Source: Butyrivibrio hungatei DSM 14810 (GTDB lineage: Bacteria; Bacillota; Clostridia; Lachnospirales; Lachnospiraceae). From it: DNA of 64,000 bases. Location: assembly GCF_900143205.1 (NCBI RefSeq), contig NZ_FRDH01000004.1, positions 337,319 through 401,318 on the forward strand, given 5' to 3'. Made by a program: the position numbers and the translations under genes. Positions 42,178-49,663 of the stretch are shown in pieces. Numbering within the stretch: the stretch's first letter is position 1; every line of letters starts with the position of its first letter. A model generated the notes under the pieces. That model searched no databases. It was given only the letters and a program-made list of their open reading frames with translations, and had not been told where the DNA came from.

Positions 42178-43821
42178 ATGGAAAACGAAAGATTGAAACC
42201 GATGTTATTTACTGTACTTAAAGGGTACACAGGCAAGCAGTTTGTTACTGACCTGATCTCAGGTATTATTGTAGCGATCATTGCACTACCTCTTTCAATT
42301 GCCCTTGCCCTTGCTTCTGGCGTTGGCCCACAGGAAGGTCTTTACACAGCAATTGTTGCTGGATTTATCATCTCTTTCCTTGGTGGTAGTAGAGTACAGA
42401 TTGCAGGTCCTACAGCAGCTTTTGCAACTATAGTTGCAGGAATCGTTGCTACAAAGGGCATGGAAGGACTTGCACTTGCAACTATATTTGCCGGCATTTT
42501 GCTGATACTTATGGGCGTGTTCAAGCTTGGCTCACTGATCAAGTTCATCCCATACACAATTACAACCGGCTTTACTGCAGGTATTGCCGTTACTATTGCA
42601 ATTGGTCAGGTAAAAGACTTTCTTGGTCTCACATACCCAGCTGGAACTACAACAATCGAGACAGTAGATAAGGTTAAGGCTATTGTTTCAAATATTGGAA
42701 CACTTAATATCTGGGCTTTAGTTGTTGGACTTGTTTGTCTTGCAATCCAGATCGTATGGCCAAAGATCAACCAGAAGATCCCTGGTTCACTTATTGCGGT
42801 AATCGTTGGAATACTTATGGTTAAGTTCCTTGGACTTAATGTGAATACAATTGGTGATCTTTATGAGATAAGTGGAAAACTTCCTACTCCTCATATTCCA
42901 ACATTTGATTTTAAGACTATCCAGTCTGTAGCAGGTGATGGCTTTACAATTGCTATCCTTGCTGCAATTGAATCTCTTTTGTCTTGCGTAGTAGCAGACA
43001 GCATGATCGATTCTAAGCACAGATCAAACATGGAGCTTGTAGCTCAGGGCGTTGGTAATATTGGTTCAGCGTTGTTTGGTGGTATTCCTGCTACAGGCGC
43101 TATTGCACGTACAGCAGCTAACATCAAGAATGGCGGTAGAACTCCTGTCGCAGGCATGATCCACTCTATCTGCCTTGTTCTTGTGCTCGTAGTACTTATG
43201 CCTTTTGCAGCACTTATTCCTATGCCAACTATTGCATCAATTCTTTTCATGGTTGCATATAACATGTGCCAGTATAAGGTATTTACTCATCTTGTAAAGA
43301 CAGCACCAAAGAGCGATATCATTGTACTTGTAACTACATTTATTCTTACAGTCGTATTTGATCTTGTAGTAGCTATCGAGATCGGTATGGTTCTTGCCTG
43401 CCTTCTCTTTATGAAGAGAATGAGCGAGGAGTCAAGAGTTCGCGGCTGGAAATATTATGATCCAGAAGATGATCCAGATGGACTTGGACTTAAGGATATT
43501 CCTAAGCATGTAAGAGTTTATGAGATTAGCGGACCTATGTTCTTTGGTGATGCAGAGCAGATCGCAGAGATTAGCTTTAAAGAATTTACAAGAGCTCTTG
43601 TAATCCGTATGCGTGGTGTACCAGCTATCGATGCAACAGCTATGCACTCATTTGAGCAGCTCTACGAGAAGTGCAAAAAGAACAATGTTCAGCTTGTATT
43701 CTCTCATGTAAACGAGCAGCCTATGAACACCATGGAAAAAGATGGTTTCGTAGACCTTGTTGGCCGTGAAAACTTCCAGCCACACATCGACGATGCTTTG
43801 AAGAGAGCAGCTGAGATTTAA
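42178..43821 (+). CDS. SulP family anion permease with STAS domain
   Basis: 547 residues from ATG 42178 after GGAGG. Multiple membrane spans begin with LISGIIVAIIALPLSIALALASGVGPQEGLYTAIVAGF and GGSRVQIAGPTAAFATIVAG, the SulP signature. A cytoplasmic STAS domain occupies the last about 110 residues (VRVYEISGPMFFGDAEQIAEI ... IRMRGVPAIDATAMHSFEQL). The substrate could be sulfate, bicarbonate or another anion. It is close behind the TIR gene and possibly co-transcribed. A terminator follows. Confidence 0.93.
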   Translation: MENERLKPMLFTVLKGYTGKQFVTDLISGIIVAIIALPLSIALALASGVGPQEGLYTAIVAGFIISFLGGSRVQIAGPTAAFATIVAGIVATKGMEGLALATIFAGILLILMGVFKLGSLIKFIPYTITTGFTAGIAVTIAIGQVKDFLGLTYPAGTTTIETVDKVKAIVSNIGTLNIWALVVGLVCLAIQIVWPKINQKIPGSLIAVIVGILMVKFLGLNVNTIGDLYEISGKLPTPHIPTFDFKTIQSVAGDGFTIAILAAIESLLSCVVADSMIDSKHRSNMELVAQGVGNIGSALFGGIPATGAIARTAANIKNGGRTPVAGMIHSICLVLVLVVLMPFAALIPMPTIASILFMVAYNMCQYKVFTHLVKTAPKSDIIVLVTTFILTVVFDLVVAIEIGMVLACLLFMKRMSEESRVRGWKYYDPEDDPDGLGLKDIPKHVRVYEISGPMFFGDAEQIAEISFKEFTRALVIRMRGVPAIDATAMHSFEQLYEKCKKNNVQLVFSHVNEQPMNTMEKDGFVDLVGRENFQPHIDDALKRAAEI

Positions 43822-43841
43822 TCTCAATATATATGATGAAA

Positions 43842-43884
43842 ATGGTTCATAAATGGTTTATTATCGTTTATGAACCATCTTTTT
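43842..43884 (+). terminator. terminator after the SulP gene
   Basis: ATGGTTCATAAA and TTTATGAACCAT form a 12-bp stem, followed by CTTTTT. Confidence 0.8.
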
Positions 43885-43919
43885 ATTAAATTTATATGGA
43901 TAGACAGCGAGGAACAGAC

Positions 43920-44684
43920 ATGAATAAGATTGAGTTACTTTCGGATTATCCTTACTTGTATGAGACACATATGCATACCTCAGAGGGCAGTAAGTGCGGT
44001 ATGTGTCCGGCAGAAGAAATGGTAAGAGCATATAAGGAAGCAGGATATGCTGGAGTTATGGTTACTGACCATAACTGGGGAGGTAATACTGCGGTAGACA
44101 GGAATCTTCCTTGGGAAGAGTGGCTTGATAAGTTCTTTATGGGATATCATAATGCCAAGGCGGAAGGCGATAGGATAGGACTTCCTGTATTTCTTGGATA
44201 TGAGGCTACGCAAGGCTGTGGTCATGATTTCCTTATTTATGGATTTACTATTGATTGGATGAAAAAACATCCAGAACTTCGAGAGGCTGGAATTCCTGAG
44301 CAGTATGAACTTATTCACTCAGTTGGCGGAATGGTGATAAACGCTCATCCATATAGAGAAGCTGATTATATTGATGAAGTGCTTACTTTTGAACAGTACG
44401 CAGATGGCATAGAGATGTTTAATGCTGGGCACCTTCCTCACAGAGAGGGAGCAGCAGATCACAGCATCTGGAATGAGAAGGCTGTTAAACTTGCTAACGA
44501 CAATAATCTTCCTGGAACTGCAGGATCTGACCAGCACAGCACAAGTCTATTTGGCGGAGGTACAGCATTTAGGACACCGCTTAGGTCCATAGAAGATTAT
44601 ATGAACAGGATCAAGAACCATGAAGATTACGTACTTACTGATGGCAGACATTGGTACGATAATCGTGGATATATGATAAAGTGA
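43920..44684 (+). CDS. PHP-domain metallophosphoesterase
   Basis: 254 residues from ATG 43920 (GAGG SD). PHP motifs are HMHTSEGSKCGMC (about residues 15-27), VTDHNWGG (about 49-56), VINAHPYREADY and the late GTAGSDQHS. These His/Asp residues bind the metals of histidinol-phosphatase-like enzymes. The substrate cannot be told. It is followed by a promoter and T-box, so it is a separate unit. Confidence 0.88.
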   Translation: MNKIELLSDYPYLYETHMHTSEGSKCGMCPAEEMVRAYKEAGYAGVMVTDHNWGGNTAVDRNLPWEEWLDKFFMGYHNAKAEGDRIGLPVFLGYEATQGCGHDFLIYGFTIDWMKKHPELREAGIPEQYELIHSVGGMVINAHPYREADYIDEVLTFEQYADGIEMFNAGHLPHREGAADHSIWNEKAVKLANDNNLPGTAGSDQHSTSLFGGGTAFRTPLRSIEDYMNRIKNHEDYVLTDGRHWYDNRGYMIK

Positions 44685-44756
44685 TATTAATCTTGGAGTT
44701 ATGTGGGAAGTATGTAGGTAGAGTTAATACTTTTTTGCTTTATCATAAAAAAGTGA

Positions 44757-44786
44757 TTGACACTACTAAGTGGTGGTCTGTATAAT
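44757..44786 (+). promoter_or_regulatory. trp promoter
   Basis: TTGACA (44757-44762) and TATAAT (44781-44786), both perfect, with an 18-base spacer, directly ahead of the T-box leader. Confidence 0.8.
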
Positions 44787-44804
44787 TCAATTTAATATAA
44801 GACT

Positions 44805-45075
44805 AAAACCGATGAGACGGGAAGATGCGAAAGGGGCACTCACAGAGAGTCCGGGTAGGTGCGAGCCGGGCAGAACGCTGATTTGCAAATGGTCCGTTGA
44901 GGGCATAGCGAAAGGTTTTTTACCCAGTAGCCTATGACGGTATGGCTGCCGTTACCAGCCGGGGATATGTTGGTATCCTTAAGAGCGTGTGTATGACACA
45001 AATAGAGGTGGCACCACGGGTATACTTTAATTACTCGCCCTCAGTAGAACATTTTGTTCTACTGGGGGCTTTCTT
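44805..45075 (+). promoter_or_regulatory. T-box riboswitch, probably tRNA-Trp responsive
   Basis: The leader contains AGAGAGT near 44844 (stem I), the conserved T-box GGTGGCACCACGG at 45007-45019, and a terminator GCCCTCAGTAGAAC/GTTCTACTGGGGGC (45037-45069) followed by TTTCTTT. A TGG at 44890-44892 is the likely Trp specifier. Uncharged tRNA-Trp would stabilise the antiterminator and allow trpE-trpG transcription. Confidence 0.9.
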
Positions 45076-45139
45076 TGTGTCTGCAATAGCACGCAAAACA
45101 AAGGAAATTGCAGAGCCATGCATAAAAAAGGAGGCATGT

Positions 45140-46630
45140 ATGATCCAGACATCACTAGAAGAAGTAAAGAAAATAGCTAAAGACGGCAAATACAGACTGA
45201 TCCCGGTCATCAGAGAGATCTTGTCTGATGTGGCAACGCCTGTGCAGGTTCTTAGAAAGCTAAAGAACGTAAGTGACCATGTGTTTTTGCTTGAAAGTGT
45301 TGAGGATTCAAGACAATGGGGCAGATATTCATTTCTTGGCTACAATCCCACATTAGAGATTTCATGTAAGGGAAAAAAGCTATTGGTAACTGATGAAAAT
45401 GGAGTACAGACCTCCATGGATACAGATAGTCCAAGCTCCTATATCAGGAAGCTGGTTGAAGAAAACAAAGCTCCAAAGCTTAAGGATTCTCCTACATTTA
45501 CAGGTGGTCTTGTGGGTTATTTTTCCTACGACTACATGCAGTATGCAGAGAAATCCCTTCATTTCAAGGCGCAAAATGACTATGACTATAATGATCTTGA
45601 TCTGATGCTCTTTGATAGCCTTATCTGTTTTGACAACTTTAAGCAAAAGATCCTTTTGATAGCCAATGTGAAGGTTCCATCAGCAGATAATTGTGAATTT
45701 GAAGAAGCCTATGACAGAGCAGTTAAAAAGCTGGATGAAATGCAGGATCTTATTTTACATGGTGAGATGAAAGATGTTGAAAAAGGAAAGCTTCTTTCAG
45801 AAATCAAGCATGTCTTTTCAAAGGAAGAGTATTGTCAGAAGGTGGAGAAGGTAAAGGAGCACATCATAGAAGGTGATATTTTCCAGCTTGTTTTATCAAA
45901 TCCCATGGAGGCTGATTTTGAGGGAAGCCTTTTTGATACCTATAGGATATTAAGGACCACAAACCCTTCTCCTTACATGTTCTATTTTTCTGGTGATACT
46001 GAGATTGCAGGAGCATCACCAGAGACTCTGGTTAAAGTAGAAGACGGCGTTATCAGAACGTTCCCACTTGCAGGTACAAGGCCAAGGGGAGCAACCTTTG
46101 AAGAGGACCAGGCCTTGGAAAAAGAGCTTCTTGCAGACGAAAAAGAAAGAGCTGAACACAACATGCTGGTGGATCTGGGAAGAAATGATCTTGGAAAGCT
46201 TAGTGAGTTTGGAACTGTTGAAGTGGAAAAGTACATGGAAATTGAGAGATACTCACATGTCATGCATATTGGATCATCGGTTAAGGGCAGGCTTTCAGAT
46301 AAGTTTACTGCAATTGATGCAATAGACAGCGTGCTTCCGGCAGGAACTCTTTCAGGAGCTCCTAAAATAAGAGCCTGCGAGATCATAGATGAACTTGAGG
46401 GTATTAAGCGTGGAATCTACGGCGGAGCCATTGGTTACGTCGACTTTACAGGAAACCTTGATACCTGCATTGCCATCAGACTTGCCTACAAGAAAAACGG
46501 CAAGGTCTTTGTAAGGAGCGGAGCAGGGATCGTAGCAGATTCTGTTCCGGAAAAAGAGTTTACAGAGTGCGTAAACAAGGCAAAGGCAGTAGTCAATGCA
46601 ATCAAAGATGCCTGCGAATGTAGCGATTAA
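45140..46630 (+). CDS. trpE: anthranilate synthase component I
   Basis: 496 residues from ATG 45140 after AAGGAGG; the frame is open further upstream through the T-box, but that is not coding. The chorismate-binding core shows GDIFQLVLSNPMEADF, TNPSPYMFYF, GASPETLVKVE, PLAGTRPRGATFEEDQALEKELLADEKERAEHNMLVDLGRNDLG and GAPKIRACEIIDELEGIKRGIYGGAIGY. It makes anthranilate from chorismate with TrpG. Regulated by the T-box. Confidence 0.95.
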   Translation: MIQTSLEEVKKIAKDGKYRLIPVIREILSDVATPVQVLRKLKNVSDHVFLLESVEDSRQWGRYSFLGYNPTLEISCKGKKLLVTDENGVQTSMDTDSPSSYIRKLVEENKAPKLKDSPTFTGGLVGYFSYDYMQYAEKSLHFKAQNDYDYNDLDLMLFDSLICFDNFKQKILLIANVKVPSADNCEFEEAYDRAVKKLDEMQDLILHGEMKDVEKGKLLSEIKHVFSKEEYCQKVEKVKEHIIEGDIFQLVLSNPMEADFEGSLFDTYRILRTTNPSPYMFYFSGDTEIAGASPETLVKVEDGVIRTFPLAGTRPRGATFEEDQALEKELLADEKERAEHNMLVDLGRNDLGKLSEFGTVEVEKYMEIERYSHVMHIGSSVKGRLSDKFTAIDAIDSVLPAGTLSGAPKIRACEIIDELEGIKRGIYGGAIGYVDFTGNLDTCIAIRLAYKKNGKVFVRSGAGIVADSVPEKEFTECVNKAKAVVNAIKDACECSD

Positions 46631-46647
46631 AGAAAGGGAAAGCGACT

Positions 46648-47226
46648 ATGATCTTGATAATTGATAACTACGATAGTTTTACATACAACCTTTTTCAGCT
46701 GATTGGAACCATAACTCCAGATATAAAGGCAGTCCGTAACGACGCTTATACGGTAGATGAGATAAGAGATATGGATCCAAGTGCCATAGTTCTTTCGCCA
46801 GGACCAGGCAAGCCTTCTGAAGCGGGCATCTGTGAGGATATAGTAAAAGAGCTGGGAAAAGAGATACCAATCCTTGGAGTTTGTCTTGGACATCAGGCTA
46901 TCTGCGAAGCCTTTGGAGGGACAGTTGATCATGCAAAAGAGCTTATGCATGGCAAGCAGTCTGAGGCAGAGCTTGATACAGAATCTGTTATGTTTAAGGA
47001 CCTTCCAAAGAGAGCAAAGGTTGCAAGATATCATTCACTGGCTCTTTTACCAGAGACCCTTCCAGAGTGCCTCAAAGTAACAGCTACTGCCGATGATGGT
47101 GAGATCATGGCGGTAGAACACAAGGATTATCCTATATACGGACTTCAGTTTCATCCTGAATCAATAATGACGCCTGATGGTCTTTCAATGTTAAAAAACT
47201 TTGCGTCAAAGACTAAAACAGTTTAA
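46648..47226 (+). CDS. trpG: anthranilate synthase glutamine amidotransferase component
   Basis: 192 residues. The class I amidotransferase triad is in GVCLGHQAI (Cys about 80) and FHPESI (His, Glu near 170), and SPGPGKPSEAGIC is the oxyanion strand region. It supplies ammonia to TrpE. It follows trpE by 17 bases. The other trp genes are not downstream, so the pathway is split in this genome. Confidence 0.95.
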   Translation: MILIIDNYDSFTYNLFQLIGTITPDIKAVRNDAYTVDEIRDMDPSAIVLSPGPGKPSEAGICEDIVKELGKEIPILGVCLGHQAICEAFGGTVDHAKELMHGKQSEAELDTESVMFKDLPKRAKVARYHSLALLPETLPECLKVTATADDGEIMAVEHKDYPIYGLQFHPESIMTPDGLSMLKNFASKTKTV

Positions 47227-47286
47227 ATTGTGCACTGGAAGAGAAACTGTGAATGATAATGGTAAACTGAATATTTTTGATTGCCG

Positions 47287-47307
47287 TACCACAATATGTG
47301 GTATAAT
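47287..47307 (+). promoter_or_regulatory. dyad overlapping the phoH-like promoter
   Basis: TACCAC-AATAT-GTGGTA (47287-47303) overlaps TATAAT (47302-47307). A protein bound there would block the promoter of the PIN-PhoH gene. Confidence 0.45.
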
Positions 47308-47344
47308 AAGATAACAAGTCATACAAATAGAGGGGGACCTACGC

Positions 47345-48736
47345 ATGAAGAAGATCTACGTACTGGACACCAACGTTTTGATTCAGGCACCACACGCCTT
47401 GAAGTGCTTTGATGATAACGAGGTCGTTCTTCCGCTGGTAGTCTTGGAAGAGTTGGACGCCCACAAGAGAGATGAGGGCGAGAGAGGAGCAAATGTACGT
47501 GAGGCGATCAGAATCCTCGATCAACTAAGGGGAGCAGGCGATCTGGTTGCAGGTGTGAAGCTCGACAATGGAGGACTTCTTAGAGTAGAAAAGAACTTTA
47601 AGGATGTGGAGCTTCCAAAGGATATGGCAGACTATAAGTCTGACAATCGTATCCTGAAAGTGTGTAAGGGACTTAGTGACAAGTCCAAGGAACAGGTAAT
47701 TCTTGTTACCAAGGACATTCTGATGAGGATTAAGGCACAGCTCCTTAATATCAGATCAGAAGATTTCACCACAGAACAGGTGGCAGACCACGGTGAGCAG
47801 TACAGTGGACGTATTGATGTCTTCGCACCTGAAGATGTCTTCAAGGATTTCAAGAAAAAGGGAATTCCTGTGGATAAGGTGTATTGCTGTGATGAGAACG
47901 GCAATCAGTACGCACCTGAGCTTTATGAAAATGAATTTGTGGTAGTAAGAGCGGATCAGTCCACCAACAAGACTCAGATGGGCCGCGTCTGCAAAGGCTT
48001 TATCAAGAAACTGGAGTTTGAAAAAAGCCAGCCTTATGGCGTTAAGCCTAGAAATGCAGGTCAGTACTTCCTTCAGGAAGCACTCATGCAGCCAGCTGAT
48101 GTGGCACCGCTTGTAATCGTAAAGGGAATGGCAGGTACAGCCAAGACGTTCTACTCTCTGGCAGTTGGTCTTGAGAAGATGATCAACAGACCTACAGGAG
48201 AGTACAGAAGGATCCTGGTCTGCAGACCAAATTCCCAGTTTGATGATGACATCGGATTTCTTCCTGGTGATGAACAGGAAAAGATATCTCCTCTTATGAG
48301 GCCTATAATCGATAACCTTGAGCAACTCATAGATTCCAATGAAGAAGAGCGCTACAAGGATGAAAAAGAGCTTCAGGACAAGACTGACGAAGTCTTTGAG
48401 AGAGGAATTGTTCAGTGTGAAGCATTGAACTTCATTCGAGGAAGGTCAATCCTTAAAACCTATCTCATAATTGATGAAGCTCAGAACATGACACCTACTC
48501 AAGCTAAGGGTATCATTACAAGAGCAGGTAAGGATACCAAGATCATCCTTCTTGGTGATCCAAATCAGATAGATAGACCATTTCTTGACGAAAGGACTAA
48601 TGGTCTTTCCTATGCCGCTGAGCATATGAAAGGCAGCCCGCTTGCATGGCAGATATCTCTTTCAGCTGCAGAGTGTGAGAGAAGCAGACTTGCTATGGAT
48701 GCTATCGAGAGGATGAAGGATAAGAAGTATTTCTAA
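47345..48736 (+). CDS. PIN-PhoH fusion protein (YlaK-like)
   Basis: 463 residues. An N-terminal PIN nuclease-like domain (KIYVLDTNVLIQAPHALKCFDDNEVVLPLVVLEELD, residues 3-37) precedes a PhoH ATPase domain. Walker A is KGMAGTAKTFYSLAVGLE (about 260-277) and Walker B is LIIDEAQNMTPTQAKGIITRAGKDTKIILLGDPNQID (about 378-414). PhoH2-type fusions are RNA helicase/nuclease candidates in other bacteria. Monocistronic, ending at a strong terminator. Confidence 0.92.
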   Translation: MKKIYVLDTNVLIQAPHALKCFDDNEVVLPLVVLEELDAHKRDEGERGANVREAIRILDQLRGAGDLVAGVKLDNGGLLRVEKNFKDVELPKDMADYKSDNRILKVCKGLSDKSKEQVILVTKDILMRIKAQLLNIRSEDFTTEQVADHGEQYSGRIDVFAPEDVFKDFKKKGIPVDKVYCCDENGNQYAPELYENEFVVVRADQSTNKTQMGRVCKGFIKKLEFEKSQPYGVKPRNAGQYFLQEALMQPADVAPLVIVKGMAGTAKTFYSLAVGLEKMINRPTGEYRRILVCRPNSQFDDDIGFLPGDEQEKISPLMRPIIDNLEQLIDSNEEERYKDEKELQDKTDEVFERGIVQCEALNFIRGRSILKTYLIIDEAQNMTPTQAKGIITRAGKDTKIILLGDPNQIDRPFLDERTNGLSYAAEHMKGSPLAWQISLSAAECERSRLAMDAIERMKDKKYF

Positions 48737-48752
48737 TTCAATATGCAGATCA

Positions 48753-48784
48753 ATGGCTTACGCAGAAAAATGCGTAAGCCATTT
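48753..48784 (+). terminator. terminator after the PIN-PhoH gene
   Basis: TGGCTTACGCA and TGCGTAAGCCA form an 11-bp stem around GAAAAA, followed by TTTTT. Confidence 0.9.
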
Positions 48785-48785
48785 T

Positions 48786-48929
48786 TGAGCCATGGGGACG
48801 GGGGTAGTGGCTCATTTTTTGGTGGCAGGAAGAATGCTGTTTTGGGCTGGCCTGTGGTCGCCCACCCCAAAACAGCATGCTCCATGCCATACCAAAAAAG
48901 TGAGCCACAACCTCCGTCCCTAGGGCTCA
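48786..48929. repeat. REPIN-like palindromic element
   Basis: A 144-bp imperfect palindrome. TGAGCCATGGGGACGGGGG and the complement of CCTCCGTCCCTAGGGCTCA form the outer arms, each itself able to fold (GAGCC...GGCTC). ATGCTGTTTTGGG and CCCAAAACAGCAT form the inner arms. Two REP hairpins in inverted orientation define a REPIN. The GTCCC core matches the REP sequence beside the transposase fragment at 13648. Confidence 0.7.
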
Positions 48930-48958
48930 TTATTTTGTAAATATTAAGAAAAATGTAA

Positions 48959-48987
48959 TTGACATTTATTATCAAAAAGAATATTCT
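48959..48987 (+). promoter_or_regulatory. feo operon promoter
   Basis: TTGACA (48959-48964) and TATTCT (48982-48987) with a 17-base spacer, upstream of the three palindromes at 49047-49113. Confidence 0.6.
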
Positions 48988-49046
48988 ATACATGAGTTAG
49001 CAAAGGGTAACAAACAAATATAGACTACAAGGTAATTTATACGAAT

Positions 49047-49113
49047 GTTAGTTAAAACTAACTACGCTATATAGTTAGATATAACTAACACATGTGGGTT
49101 AGCTAGGACTAAC
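49047..49113. promoter_or_regulatory. three DtxR/IdeR-like operator palindromes
   Basis: GTTAG-TTAAAA-CTAAC (49047-49062), GTTAG-ATATAA-CTAAC (49074-49089) and GTTAG-CTAGGA-CTAAC (49098-49113) share perfect 5-bp arms with a 6-bp centre. They lie just upstream of feoA. The arms match the core of DtxR-family iron boxes (TTAGGTTAGNCTAACCTAA). Iron-dependent repression of feo is inferred. Confidence 0.7.
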
Positions 49114-49137
49114 TTATGAATATGAAAAGGGGTGAAT

Positions 49138-49350
49138 ATGATGCCTATAACAATGGCTGATATTGGACAACTGGTCACTATCAAAAAGATCACAGGAACA
49201 GATGAGGTCAAGCAGCACCTTGCTGTACTTGGATTTGTTGCTGGAGAGAAGGTTAATGTTGTGAATAAGAATGGTGGAAATATGATTGTTAATGTTAAAG
49301 ACAGTCGTATAGCTCTTGATAAGAGCCTTGCAAACCGCATTTTTATCTAA
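49138..49350 (+). CDS. feoA: FeoA-like protein 1
   Basis: 70 residues from ATG 49138 after AAAAGGGG; ATG 49141 is equally possible. An SH3-like small FeoA domain: ADIGQLVTIKKITGTDEVKQHLAVLGFVAGEKVNVVNKNGGNMIVNVKDSRIALDKSLANRI. FeoA acts in the cytoplasm on FeoB during ferrous iron import. First gene of feoA-feoA-feoB. Confidence 0.9.
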   Translation: MMPITMADIGQLVTIKKITGTDEVKQHLAVLGFVAGEKVNVVNKNGGNMIVNVKDSRIALDKSLANRIFI

Positions 49351-49380
49351 ATAAATATTTGAAGGGAGAATTGAGATTCA

Positions 49381-49602
49381 ATGAAAACATTAAAAGATGT
49401 TGAAATTGGAAAAACAGCTACAGTTGTTAAGCTGCATGGGGAAGGACCTACAAGACGCCGTATCATGGATATGGGTCTTACTAAGGGCGCAGAAGTTTAT
49501 GTGAGAAAGGTTGCACCACTTGGAGATCCTATCGAACTAACAGTAAGAGGTTACGAATTATCTGTTCGTAAAGCAGATGCTGAGTTTGTAGAGGTTGAGT
49601 GA
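49381..49602 (+). CDS. feoA: FeoA-like protein 2
   Basis: 73 residues after GAAGGGAG. TAVVKLHGEGPTRRRIMDMGLTKGAEVYVRKVAPLGDPIELTVRGYELSVRKADAEFVEVE is the canonical FeoA pattern. It follows the first FeoA by 30 bases. Two tandem FeoA genes before feoB are common in Clostridia. Confidence 0.93.
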   Translation: MKTLKDVEIGKTATVVKLHGEGPTRRRIMDMGLTKGAEVYVRKVAPLGDPIELTVRGYELSVRKADAEFVEVE

Positions 49603-49663
49603 AATTTTTTTGAACATGTGTAAGCATTGACTAACAAGAAAAAGTTTATTTTAGGAGGCAGAA

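Noticed and set aside
44942..45139. N-terminal extension of trpE through the T-box
   Set aside because: The T-box and terminator are clear RNA elements, and an AAGGAGG SD precedes the ATG at 45140.
48743..48940. 65-codon ORF through the REPIN
   Set aside because: It is a frame running through a palindromic repeat, has an antisense counterpart of similar length, no SD and no protein-like composition.
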